The position numbers were made by a program, and so were the translations under genes. Below the pieces are notes generated by a model. That model had not been told where the DNA came from. It saw only the letters and a list, made by a program, of their open reading frames with translations, and ran no database searches. A stretch of DNA of 64,000 bases from an uncultured Alistipes sp. (lineage in GTDB: Bacteria > Bacteroidota > Bacteroidia > Bacteroidales > UBA932): NCBI GenBank assembly GCA_902388455.1, contig CABMPD010000004.1, forward strand, positions 1-64,000, written 5' to 3'. Every line of letters begins with the position of its first letter. Position 1 is the stretch's first letter. Of this stretch, positions 7,504 through 15,830 are shown in pieces.

Positions 7504-9894
7504 ATGAAAATTCTGTATAAGATAGTTTTGGCAGCAGTCGCCGCGGTATTCCCGTTGACAGTCACCGCCTCTGGAGGTCAGGACAGCACCGTCCATAAAG
7601 AGCGGCCCAAAGTGGGAGTGGTGCTCAGCGGAGGAGGTGCTAAGGGCTCGGCCCATATTGGGGCGCTGAAAGTTATCGAGGAGATGGGCATACCCGTGGA
7701 TTTCGTGACCGGAACCAGCATGGGCTCAATCATCGGAGGTCTGTACAGTCTGGGCTACAGTCCTGCGGAGATGGATTCGCTGATAAGCGGAGTGGACTGG
7801 TCGGTCATCATGAGCAATAATGTTTCCCGCAGTCAGCTTTCTTTCTTGGATAAGGAGCATAAATCCCGTTATCTTCTGACAGTGCCGTTTACCACAGCGG
7901 CTTCATTGGAACGGAAAATGGAAGTCGGGCGCAGCCGCAGGGATCAGGAGGCTTCCAGCACTCAGTCCTCATCAGTAGTGGATGCCAGTACATTCATCAG
8001 CTCACTGCCGGCAGGATTCATCAATGGCAATAATGTAGAGAATCTGCTGAATTCTCTGTCAGTGGGGTATCAGGACTCGATAGATTTCAATTCTATGCCG
8101 ATACCTTATGCCTGTGTAGCAACGGACATGGTGACAGGGCAGGAGGTCGTTTTCCGTAACGGATCCCTGTCCAAGGCAATAAGGGCCAGCATGGCCATTC
8201 CGGGAGTGTTCTCGCCGGTGAGGATGGGCAATATGGTGCTGGTGGACGGAGGTATGCTCAATAATTTCCCAGTGGATATATGTCGGGAGATGGGGGCGGA
8301 TATAATAATAGGGGTGCGGGTCTCCAGCACTCTCAAGGGTGATCCGGACGCGCTTAACTCCCTGCCGCAGCTTATTGACCAGCTTATGGGGGTGGTGACC
8401 CAGCGTAAGTCCAATGAGAATATAGCATCCTGCGACATCTTCATAGAACCGGATGTGACCGGTTATGGACCGATGAGTTTCGATACGGCCAGTATCCGTA
8501 AGCTGGTGCATAATGGTTATGTGGCAGCAGACAGACACCGGGATGAGCTCAGGGAACTGAAGGAGCTGCTGGAGGCCTACGGACCGTGCGAAAAGCAGCT
8601 TCAGGCACCCAGAGCCAGGAATATGGACAGCGATACTCTGACTATCAGTTCCATATCCATAAGCGGGGTGGGCGAGAAGGATGCGGAATGGCTGCTTAAA
8701 AAGTCCAGGCTGCTGAAAAATAAGAGGATGACTGGCAGGGACATAGAAAAAGCCGTGGCTATGTTTTACGGGACCAATGCATTTTCCAAGATAAGTTATA
8801 CACTTAACCAGGACCCGGACAATGAAACCTGGCAGATTAATATTTCTTTGGTACCGGACGTGCCTCATAACTTCGGCTTCGGCTTCCGTTTTGATTCGCA
8901 GGAGGCAGCCGCCATTCTACTGGGGGTGGGCCTCAATGAACAGAAACTTACGGGAGTTAAGTTAAATGTGTCCACCCGTCTCAGTTATAATCCTTGGGCA
9001 AGGGTGCAGGTATCGTTTGTCCCCCGGATTATTCCCCGTTTCAGTCTCGCCTACTCTTTCAGAAAAGAAGAGACCAATATCACCAACATGGGCCGTACTA
9101 CATCCAATGTGTTGTTCTACAATCAGGAGGTTAAGGCCTATTTCTCTGAGTACCACTCCCGTTTCCTGAGTACGGAACTTGGATTGAATTACGAGAATTT
9201 CATATATGAGCATCTCTTCCAGTCATCTGTCGGAAACGTGGGAATCCTGCCAGGAGACAACAATGCTCTGACCAGCTCATATCTGGGACTTTATACACGT
9301 GTTAGATTTGACAGTAAGAACCGTACCAGTTTTGCAACCAAGGGAGTTCAGTTTACTCTGGACGGAAGCTGGAAGTTCTGTGATCTGGACAGACGGGAGA
9401 ATTTCAATACTTTCGGAGATGTCATGCTGTCCTTTGCATCCTATATTCCGGTGTTCGGACAACGGCTGGTCATCTCGCCTCAAGTATATTCCCGCTTTCT
9501 TATCGGCGGGGACTATTTCAGAATCTACAATACTCTGATGGGCGGTGCCATGCAGGGCCGCTACCTGAAGCATCAGCTGCCTTTCATAGGATTCAACCGA
9601 CCTGAGGCAATGGATAATTCTGTGGTTGTTCTCCGTACGGACTTCAGGCTCAATGTCCATTCCAAGCACTATGTCACTGCTATGGTCAACTACGCGCGGG
9701 AATCCGCAGGCCTGCATAATTTCTTCGGCCCCAAGCATGAACTGTCAGACGGAGGGATGAGTGCATGCAACTGGTGGGGTTTCGGTCTGAGATATTCGTA
9801 TGACCTGCCGATAGGCCCTGTGGATGTGGATTTCTCCTGGTCGAACCTGACTCATAAAATGGGAGTATATGTCAACCTCGGATACTATTTTTAA
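7504..9894 (+). CDS. Patatin-like phospholipase with outer-membrane barrel domain
   Basis: 796 residues. After a signal peptide (about 1-25) comes a patatin domain at about 35-330: oxyanion motif GGGAKG (43-48), nucleophile elbow GTSMG with S72, and catalytic D248 in VDGG, so the Ser-Asp dyad is intact. Residues about 375-450 look like a POTRA-type segment (LTISSISISGVGEKDAEWLL), and the rest is a beta-barrel of the BamA/surface-antigen type ending in NLGYYF with a terminal aromatic. This is the PlpD-like layout (lipase, POTRA, barrel) found in Gram-negative outer membranes. Its 3' end overlaps recX by 26 bases. Natural lipid substrate unknown. Confidence 0.92.
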   Translation: MKILYKIVLAAVAAVFPLTVTASGGQDSTVHKERPKVGVVLSGGGAKGSAHIGALKVIEEMGIPVDFVTGTSMGSIIGGLYSLGYSPAEMDSLISGVDWSVIMSNNVSRSQLSFLDKEHKSRYLLTVPFTTAASLERKMEVGRSRRDQEASSTQSSSVVDASTFISSLPAGFINGNNVENLLNSLSVGYQDSIDFNSMPIPYACVATDMVTGQEVVFRNGSLSKAIRASMAIPGVFSPVRMGNMVLVDGGMLNNFPVDICREMGADIIIGVRVSSTLKGDPDALNSLPQLIDQLMGVVTQRKSNENIASCDIFIEPDVTGYGPMSFDTASIRKLVHNGYVAADRHRDELRELKELLEAYGPCEKQLQAPRARNMDSDTLTISSISISGVGEKDAEWLLKKSRLLKNKRMTGRDIEKAVAMFYGTNAFSKISYTLNQDPDNETWQINISLVPDVPHNFGFGFRFDSQEAAAILLGVGLNEQKLTGVKLNVSTRLSYNPWARVQVSFVPRIIPRFSLAYSFRKEETNITNMGRTTSNVLFYNQEVKAYFSEYHSRFLSTELGLNYENFIYEHLFQSSVGNVGILPGDNNALTSSYLGLYTRVRFDSKNRTSFATKGVQFTLDGSWKFCDLDRRENFNTFGDVMLSFASYIPVFGQRLVISPQVYSRFLIGGDYFRIYNTLMGGAMQGRYLKHQLPFIGFNRPEAMDNSVVVLRTDFRLNVHSKHYVTAMVNYARESAGLHNFFGPKHELSDGGMSACNWWGFGLRYSYDLPIGPVDVDFSWSNLTHKMGVYVNLGYYF

Positions 9895-10336
9895 CCGCCT
9901 GGCCTGCCTGTGCTCCAGAAGGGAATACTGCAGCAGCGGCATTATAGACCTGCTGCGGCGCAAGGGAGTGGAAGGGAAGGAAGCGGCGGCTGTGCTGGAG
10001 CGCCTGCGGGCTGAGAGGTATGTCGATGACGCCCGCTACGCAAGGGCATTCGCCAGGGACAAGGCTCATCTGGCGGGATGGGGAAGTAGGAAAATAGCTT
10101 ATGCCCTGGCCTCCAAAGGTATTCCGGCGGAAACTGTAAAGGAGGCACTCTCTGAGGTGGAGGATGGGGAGAGTACCCGCCGCATGGAGGAGGTAATCCG
10201 GGGCAAATGGCGGAGTGTCAAGGCCGCAACGCCTCAGGAACGCCGTGTCAAAGTCCTGCGCTTTGCACTGTCTCGGGGCTATGATTATGCGGCTGTCATG
10301 AAGGTCGTCTCTTCCTTGGAATGTCCGAAATTTTGA
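9869..10336 (+). CDS. recX: Regulatory protein RecX
   Basis: 155 residues, close to the usual size. It shows the three-helix repeats of RecX (CCSSGIIDLLRRKG-like helix in the first repeat, ERYVDDARYARAFARDK in the second, ALSRGYDYAAVMKVVSSL at the end). RecX binds and modulates RecA filaments in recombination and the SOS response; recA is not in the window. The start overlaps the end of the patatin gene by 26 bases in another frame, suggesting translational coupling. Confidence 0.9.
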   Translation: MSTSDTIFNRLACLCSRREYCSSGIIDLLRRKGVEGKEAAAVLERLRAERYVDDARYARAFARDKAHLAGWGSRKIAYALASKGIPAETVKEALSEVEDGESTRRMEEVIRGKWRSVKAATPQERRVKVLRFALSRGYDYAAVMKVVSSLECPKF

Positions 10337-10345
10337 CTAACTTTG
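10315..10345 (+). promoter_or_regulatory. Putative promoter for sugar permease / glucokinase operon
   Basis: CTTG at 10315-10318, a 19-base spacer and TAACTTTG (exact TAnnTTTG) at 10338-10345. It lies in the last codons of recX and gives a leader of about 35 bases to the ATG at 10385. It also argues against the upstream TTG at 10343 as translation start, because that codon is inside the -7 element. Confidence 0.6.
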
Positions 10346-10384
10346 AAGTTTGAAACTAATACTAACATTAACTGTACAGAACTT

Positions 10385-11710
10385 ATGTCTACAACTCAAA
10401 CCGTGAAGAAGAACTATGCGCTCCCCATCGCAATGATGTACCTGCTGTTCTTCATGATCGCCTTCGTGACCAATCTCTGTAATCCGATGGCGGTAATCGT
10501 TAAAAATCAGTTCGAAGTTTCCAACGCGATGGCCCAGCTCGGCAACGCGGCCAATTTCATCGCCTATGCCGTGATGGGTATTCCCGCCGGTATGCTTCTC
10601 AAGAGGATAGGATACAAAAAAACAGCCCTGACAGCCATTGTAGTCGGCTTTACGGGTGTCTTCCTCCAGTATGTGTCGGGATGGAATTCGGTTCAGAGCT
10701 ACGGTGTGTACCTTGCCGGAGCGTTTATCGCAGGTTTCTGCATGTGTATGCTGAATACAGTCGTCAACCCCATGCTCAATACTTTGGGCGGAGGCGGCAA
10801 GAAGGGCAATCAGCTGATTCAGTTCGGCGGTGTCGGCAATTCCCTGGCAGCCACATTCGTGACTATCTTCGTGGGTGCTCTCGTGGGAGATGCATCGAAG
10901 GCTCAGATATCAGACGCTACCCCGGCTCTGTTCATCGCCCTGGGTATCTTCCTGCTGGTATTCATTGTACTGTCTTTCGTGAGGATTCCAGAGCCTGACC
11001 AGGAGAAGGATGCGGCTGAGAAGCCCGCAGTGTCCCCGACAGGCAGGCGCCACAGCGCATTCTCCTTCCGTCATTTCAACCTCGGTATCATCGCTATTTT
11101 CCTGTATATGGGTGTGGAGGTAGGTATCCCTACGTACGTGCTGCAGTACCTTTCGACAGCTACTGATGCAGCTACTCCCGGTTTCGGAATGGATTCGGGT
11201 ATCGCGGCATCCATCGCAGGTGTGTTCTGGCTGATGATGCTGGTAGGACGTCTTTTCGGAGGCCTGCTGGGTGGACGTTTCTCCAGCCGTGCCCAGATAC
11301 TTTTCGTATCTTCGGTCTGCATCCTGTTCATCGTTCTGGGAATGATTCTGCCTTCTTCAGCCACAGTGCCTTTCTTCGGATTCGAGGGTTCTACCGGACA
11401 TTTCGTGTCGGCTGACATTCCTGTGGGCATGATGTTCCTGGTGCTCTGCGGTCTGTGTACATCGGTATGCTGGGGCGGTATCTTCAATATGGCCGTCGAA
11501 GGGCTGGGCCGCTTTACTTCTGTGGCTTCAGGTATGTTCATGACAATGGTCTGCGGCGGCGGTATCCTTATCCCGCTCCAGGGCGCCATCGCCGATGCTT
11601 CAGGTTCTTTCCTCGTCAGCTTCGCAGTTCCTCTGGTCTGCGCTGTTTACATCCTCTTCTATGCTCTGATAGGATACAAGAACGTCAATACGGATATAGT
11701 AACCGACTAA
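10385..11710 (+). CDS. Sugar MFS transporter, FucP / glucose-galactose permease type
   Basis: 441 residues from the ATG at 10385. Twelve hydrophobic segments are visible, with the FucP-family N-terminal half (LCNPMAVIVKNQFEVSNA; GFCMCMLNTVVNPMLN) and a cytoplasmic loop near 215-235 rich in charge (EPDQEKDAAEKP). FucP-type proteins are proton symporters for fucose, glucose or galactose in the inner membrane. The next gene, 10 bases away, is a ROK sugar kinase, so uptake and phosphorylation of glucose or a related hexose is the likely joint job. Substrate not provable from sequence. Confidence 0.88.
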   Translation: MSTTQTVKKNYALPIAMMYLLFFMIAFVTNLCNPMAVIVKNQFEVSNAMAQLGNAANFIAYAVMGIPAGMLLKRIGYKKTALTAIVVGFTGVFLQYVSGWNSVQSYGVYLAGAFIAGFCMCMLNTVVNPMLNTLGGGGKKGNQLIQFGGVGNSLAATFVTIFVGALVGDASKAQISDATPALFIALGIFLLVFIVLSFVRIPEPDQEKDAAEKPAVSPTGRRHSAFSFRHFNLGIIAIFLYMGVEVGIPTYVLQYLSTATDAATPGFGMDSGIAASIAGVFWLMMLVGRLFGGLLGGRFSSRAQILFVSSVCILFIVLGMILPSSATVPFFGFEGSTGHFVSADIPVGMMFLVLCGLCTSVCWGGIFNMAVEGLGRFTSVASGMFMTMVCGGGILIPLQGAIADASGSFLVSFAVPLVCAVYILFYALIGYKNVNTDIVTD

Positions 11711-11720
11711 TTTATAGATT

Positions 11721-12695
11721 ATGACAAAACAGACACTGGTAATGGGCATCGATGTGGGCGGTCAGTCCACCAAGCTGGGTGTGGTCGATGCCCGCGGCAA
11801 TATACTTTATCAGAGTGTTATCTCGTCTCTTCAGAGAGAACTTTCATCCTATGTGGATGACCTGACCGCCGCCATCAAGGACCTTATCAAGAAAGCCGAG
11901 AACGACGGAGAGATCAAGGGAATCGGTATAGGGGCCCCCAACGGCAACTATTATAAGGGAACAATCGAATTTGCGCCCAACCTCAAGTGGGCATACGATG
12001 AGAATGACAAGCCGATGGTCATCTTCTTCTCCAAGATGATCAGGGATATCGTAGGCATTCCCGTAGCCATCACCAACGATGCCAACGCTGCTGCGGTAGG
12101 AGAGATGACTTACGGCATCGCCAAGGGAATGAAGGATTTTATCATGATAACCCTGGGTACAGGTGTGGGCAGCGGTATAGTCATCAACGGCAATATCGTC
12201 TACGGTCATGACGGTTTCGCAGGCGAGCTGGGACATACTACCACTATCCGCGGAGGAAGGCAGTGCAACTGCGGCCGCAAGGGCTGTCTGGAGACTTATA
12301 CTTCCGCGACAGGTGTGGCCCGCACGGCCCGGGAGTTCCTGGCAGAGCGTAAGGACAAGAGCCTGCTGCGCAGCCTTGATCCGGAGAAGATTACATCCAA
12401 GGACATTTATGACGCTGCGACCAAAGGAGACAAGCTGGCTATAGAGATATTCCACTATACAGGCCGCATTATGGGTGAGGCTTTTGCCAACTTCGTGGCT
12501 TTCAGTGCTCCCGAAGCCATCATCCTCTTCGGAGGCCTGGCCCGCTCGAAAGAGTTCCTGACCGAGTCCATTCTCGATGCCATGAACGAGAACCTGCTCG
12601 ATATCTGGAAAGGCAAGATCTGCCTGCTGTATTCCACCCTGAAGGACTCCGACGCCGCCATCCTCGGCGCCTCGGCCCTTGCCTGGGAGCTGTAA
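11721..12695 (+). CDS. ROK family sugar kinase (probable glucokinase)
   Basis: 324 residues. The N-terminal phosphate-binding motif is GIDVGGQSTKLGVVD. The ROK signature includes DGFAGELGHTT, and the zinc-binding CNCGRKGCLE is intact. The ATP-binding region near LFGGLARS is present. There is no N-terminal DNA-binding domain, so it is an enzyme rather than a ROK repressor. It follows the permease by 10 bases and probably phosphorylates the imported hexose. It converges with prfB, stop to stop within 3 bases, leaving no room for a terminator between them. Confidence 0.92.
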   Translation: MTKQTLVMGIDVGGQSTKLGVVDARGNILYQSVISSLQRELSSYVDDLTAAIKDLIKKAENDGEIKGIGIGAPNGNYYKGTIEFAPNLKWAYDENDKPMVIFFSKMIRDIVGIPVAITNDANAAAVGEMTYGIAKGMKDFIMITLGTGVGSGIVINGNIVYGHDGFAGELGHTTTIRGGRQCNCGRKGCLETYTSATGVARTAREFLAERKDKSLLRSLDPEKITSKDIYDAATKGDKLAIEIFHYTGRIMGEAFANFVAFSAPEAIILFGGLARSKEFLTESILDAMNENLLDIWKGKICLLYSTLKDSDAAILGASALAWEL

Positions 12696-12698
12696 GAT

Positions 12699-13791
12699 TT
12701 ACGAAGCGGAGCCGGCTTCCATGAGGAAGGACTTCATGAAGGCGTTGAGGTCTCCATCGAGAACGCCCTGCGTATCGGAAGTCTCATATCCGGTACGCAG
12801 GTCTTTTACCATCTTGTAGGGGTGCAGGACGTAGCTGCGGATCTGGGAGCCCCATTCGATTTTCTTTTTCTTGCCTTCGAGCTCTGCTTGTTTCTCCTGG
12901 CGTTTCTTGAGTTCCAGGTCGTAGAGGTGCGACTTGAGGATGCGCAGGGCCCGCTGCCTGTTGTCGAGCTGGGAGCGGGTCTCGGTATTCTCGACCACTA
13001 TGCCGGTGGGGATGTGGCGCACGCGGACGCCGGTCTCGACCTTGTTGACGTTCTGGCCGCCGGCTCCGGACGAGCGGTAGGTGTCCCACTCGAGGTCGGC
13101 CGGGTTGATTTCTATCTCGATGGTGTCGTCCACGAGAGGGTAGACGAAGACGGAGGAGAATGTCGTCTGCCGCTTGCCCTGGGCATTGAACGGGGAGATG
13201 CGCACCAGGCGGTGTACTCCGCTCTCGCCCTTGAGGTAGCCGAAGGCGTAGTCCCCCTCGAACTCGATGGTCACCGACTTGATGCCGGCCTCGTCCCCCT
13301 CGATGAGGTCGCTGACCGCCACCTTGTAGCCGTTGCGCTCGCCCCAGCGGACGTACATGCGCATGAGCATGGCCGACCAGTCGTTGCTCTCGGTGCCGCC
13401 GGCTCCCGAATTGATCTTGAGGATGGCTCCGAGATTGTCCCCCTCCTCGCCGAGCATATTGCGCAGCTCCAGGTCCTCGACCTTCCCGGTGAGGGCTTCG
13501 AACTGGGCGTCGGCGTCCTGCTGGGCTGACTCGTCCTCCCGGGCAAATTCCAGGAGAACCTCCAGGTCCTCGTCCATTTTCCTGAGTTCATCGTAGGCGT
13601 CGGTCCAGAATTTCACGCCCGACATTTTCTTAAGAAATGCCTCGGCCTCCTTCGGGTCGTCCCAGAATCCGGGCCCGGCACTGTGCTGCTGCATCTGAGC
13701 TACCTGCTCCTTCTTCGCAGCGATGTCAAAGACACCTCCCCAGCGTATCGATACGCTGACGCAAGTCTCTCACCTGTTCCGTGGTAATCAT
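12699..13791 (-). CDS. prfB: Peptide chain release factor 2, with programmed +1 frameshift
   Basis: Release factor for UGA and UAA stops. The main frame holds the tripeptide SPF (VRISPFNAQG) that reads the stop codon and GGQ (SSGAGGQNVNKV) that triggers peptide release. The true start is the ATG at 13791-13789 in another frame: 21 codons (MITTEQVRDLRQR...) end at CTT followed by in-frame TGA at 13728-13726. A +1 slip on CTT-T gives GAC ATC GCT and joins the long frame, for about 363 residues, near the E. coli length of 365. Reading only the long frame would lose the first helix. It lies 34 bases after the serine hydrolase gene. Confidence 0.96.
13725..13741 (-). promoter_or_regulatory. RF2 recoding site (Shine-Dalgarno-like element, slippery CTT, TGA stop)
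   Basis: On the minus strand GGGGAGG (13741-13735), a three-base spacer TGT, slippery CTT, then TGA and C. This matches the known RF2 autoregulation site (AGGGGG, 3 bases, CUU UGA C in E. coli). When RF2 is scarce the ribosome pauses at UGA and shifts +1, making more RF2. The purine-rich element is notable because ordinary genes around it lack Shine-Dalgarno sequences. Confidence 0.95.
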
Positions 13792-13825
13792 CTTCCGTGG
13801 TTATAATTGTGGTTATTAAATGATT

Positions 13826-15151
13826 TCAGCTGTTTTCCCTTACGGCATAGAGGTCCCGTTCCGGCCATCCTGTTACGCGCGATGATGCGGTGCGGTACAT
13901 GCGGTCGATGTACCGGGTAAATTTGGAACCTTTCCAGGAACTTGTGTTCGTGACAAACATCCATATATAGCCGTCAGCCTGTTTCTTGAGCATAGCACTT
14001 GTACCTGCCAGTGTGCCTGTACGGGTCCAGTCCGAATGTGTTCCGGCTCGTACCCAGCCGATAGGGTGGTAGGGGTCGTCGGGGTCAGCAGTCATTTTTC
14101 GGACGCTCTCAGGGGAAATGACATCCGGTATTGACGGATCTCCGTCTATGGAGGCTACGAATCGTACGAATTCGGAGGGGGAGGCAACCCAGGCACCGGC
14201 TCCGCGCAGTCCCTCTATGTTGCTGCCTCCGTAACGGCGCCAGAGAGTGTCTCCGCTGTTGTCAAATGCAGGTACCGGTTCTGCATCGTGTGTCTCGTAG
14301 TAACGGACCTCGTTGGGATACCGTTCTTCATATAGGTTGTGTGCCAGGTGCATGTCGTAGCATCCGGCCGGGTGCAGTATGTTCTGCTGGCAGTATTCAT
14401 CGTAATCCATTCCGCTGCAGACCTCTACGATCTTCGTGAGGATGAGGTAACCCAGATTGGAGTACCGGAAACCTTGTCCTGGAGTGTATCCCAGTCTTTC
14501 ACCCAGTGCGTACTCGATGACTCTGTCCATGTCCGGAACGGTGTCAAGGTCTTCCCAAATGATAATCTCGCGGGTGGTGAACAGTGGGTCGCCTTTGTGC
14601 ATGGTAAAACCGGCCTCGTGTCTCAGAAGCTGGTTTACAGTGATATTCCGGACTCTTTTATCCCTTATGTGACTGAACTGTCCGCAGTCCAGTATTCCTC
14701 CGTCTCCGAAAACCCTGTCATCCAGGCTCAGGACCTTTCTTTCGCACAGCTGCATGATCGCCGTAGCAGTTACCAGTTTGGAGAGGGATGCTATGCGCAT
14801 GATGTGGCCCGGGGACATCCGGATGCCCTTTTCCTCATCGGCCCAGCCGTATCCTTTGGAGTAAATCAGCTGTCCGTCCTTCATGACCGCCAGACTTCCG
14901 CCTTTGATCTCCCAGCGTTTCATGAAGCGCTCGATGTACGAGTCAAGTGCTGAGAACTGCGAGGAACTGCTGAGGTCGTTGGACAAGAATTCATTGATTG
15001 AGATGTGTTCACTGCTTCCGTAGGGGCCGCCTCCGGTTTCTTCCGTAGTATTGCCGGAATTATCCGTGTGGCCCTTGACAGTGACGACTGTAAGGGTGAC
15101 TGCCGCGGTCAGCAGCAGGAAAGCTGTCAGTATTTTCCAGTGTCCCGTCAT
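13826..15151 (-). CDS. Serine hydrolase of the beta-lactamase / D-Ala-D-Ala carboxypeptidase-like family
   Basis: 441 residues. An N-terminal hydrophobic segment (about 7-26) acts as signal or anchor, so the enzyme works in the periplasm or on the membrane. The catalytic SxxK is S122-L-S-K125 and the second motif is Y230-S-N232; RTGTLAGTSAML near the C-terminus fits the third (H/R-x-G) motif. These define the class C beta-lactamase fold shared by esterases, peptidases and penicillin-binding-like proteins. Its start follows directly on the stop of the LysR-type gene (TAA then ATG), so the two are co-translated. True beta-lactamase activity should not be assumed. Confidence 0.88.
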   Translation of the reverse strand: MTGHWKILTAFLLLTAAVTLTVVTVKGHTDNSGNTTEETGGGPYGSSEHISINEFLSNDLSSSSQFSALDSYIERFMKRWEIKGGSLAVMKDGQLIYSKGYGWADEEKGIRMSPGHIMRIASLSKLVTATAIMQLCERKVLSLDDRVFGDGGILDCGQFSHIRDKRVRNITVNQLLRHEAGFTMHKGDPLFTTREIIIWEDLDTVPDMDRVIEYALGERLGYTPGQGFRYSNLGYLILTKIVEVCSGMDYDEYCQQNILHPAGCYDMHLAHNLYEERYPNEVRYYETHDAEPVPAFDNSGDTLWRRYGGSNIEGLRGAGAWVASPSEFVRFVASIDGDPSIPDVISPESVRKMTADPDDPYHPIGWVRAGTHSDWTRTGTLAGTSAMLKKQADGYIWMFVTNTSSWKGSKFTRYIDRMYRTASSRVTGWPERDLYAVRENS

Positions 15152-15787
15152 TTATTTGAATGTCCGGCAGCAGAGGAGGAAGTCCTCGACTGCCGGATTT
15201 ACGTTATTGCCGGGTGTTGAGTTGCGGTTGAGGTACCATGTGGACATGGGGCGGGAGGCTCCGTTTACGGATACTGAGGCGAAGACGGAGCTGTCGGCAT
15301 TCTCTACCGGCAGATCTGTCACGGCTATATCTACAGCGGAATCGCTCAGGAGTGCGGCTGCTTCTTCCCTGTTTCGCTCCAGGATGGATATGTCGGTTCC
15401 TGGATAGATGCGGGAATAATAGTCCGCCAGTGGTTTGAGAATAAATCTGGCAGCTACGGAGTCAGCTGCGATAACAATCTCCCGGTGCTCGTCCTTACGG
15501 ACCGGCATCAGTTCGCGGTCAGCGCAGCGGTAAAGATTCAGAATCTTTTCTGCATAATCGAACAGAATGCGCCCTTTCGGAGTAAGCACTGTCTCCCGGC
15601 GTCCTCTGAAGAAAAGCAGGTCTCCTACGGAGCTTTCCAGTTCTGAAATGTGATTGCTTACGGCCGGCTGGGTTATGCCCAGCTCTTTGGCGGCGGCGGT
15701 GAAGGAACCCTTGACCGCCACGGTGTAGAATACTTTAAGTCTGTAGTCGCAGATCATAACAGTTTCATTCGGTCTGCAAAATTGCAT
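15152..15787 (-). CDS. Short LysR-type transcriptional regulator
   Basis: 211 residues from the ATG at 15787, or 201 from the next one at 15757 (MICDYRLKVFYTVAVKGSF), which looks like the usual family start. The winged helix-turn-helix is complete (SFTAAAKELGITQPAVSNHI). The effector-binding region is far shorter than normal: it keeps the first strands (EIVIAADSVAARFILKPL) up to DIAVTDLPVE, then passes directly to a C-terminal-like end, about 80-100 residues below the usual 290-300. No leftover sequence follows, because the serine hydrolase ATG abuts the stop. It may control that neighbour. It could be a natural compact variant or a deletion product. Confidence 0.8.
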   Translation of the reverse strand: MQFCRPNETVMICDYRLKVFYTVAVKGSFTAAAKELGITQPAVSNHISELESSVGDLLFFRGRRETVLTPKGRILFDYAEKILNLYRCADRELMPVRKDEHREIVIAADSVAARFILKPLADYYSRIYPGTDISILERNREEAAALLSDSAVDIAVTDLPVENADSSVFASVSVNGASRPMSTWYLNRNSTPGNNVNPAVEDFLLCCRTFK

Positions 15788-15830
15788 AAATTTTTTAATA
15801 TACCAAAATACACAATTTCATTGCCGTTCT

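Noticed and set aside
6463..7656. 397-residue antisense open frame over rlmN
   Set aside because: Shadow of a clearly conserved gene with catalytic cysteines on the plus strand.
12699..13694. prfB as a simple 331-residue gene starting at an internal ATG
   Set aside because: The upstream 21 codons, CTT-TGA-C and purine-rich element show the start is at 13791 with a frameshift.
13826..15151. Serine hydrolase as a true beta-lactamase controlled by the BlaI-type repressor
   Set aside because: Only family-level motifs are present, the two loci are about 9 kb apart, and it has a LysR gene beside it.
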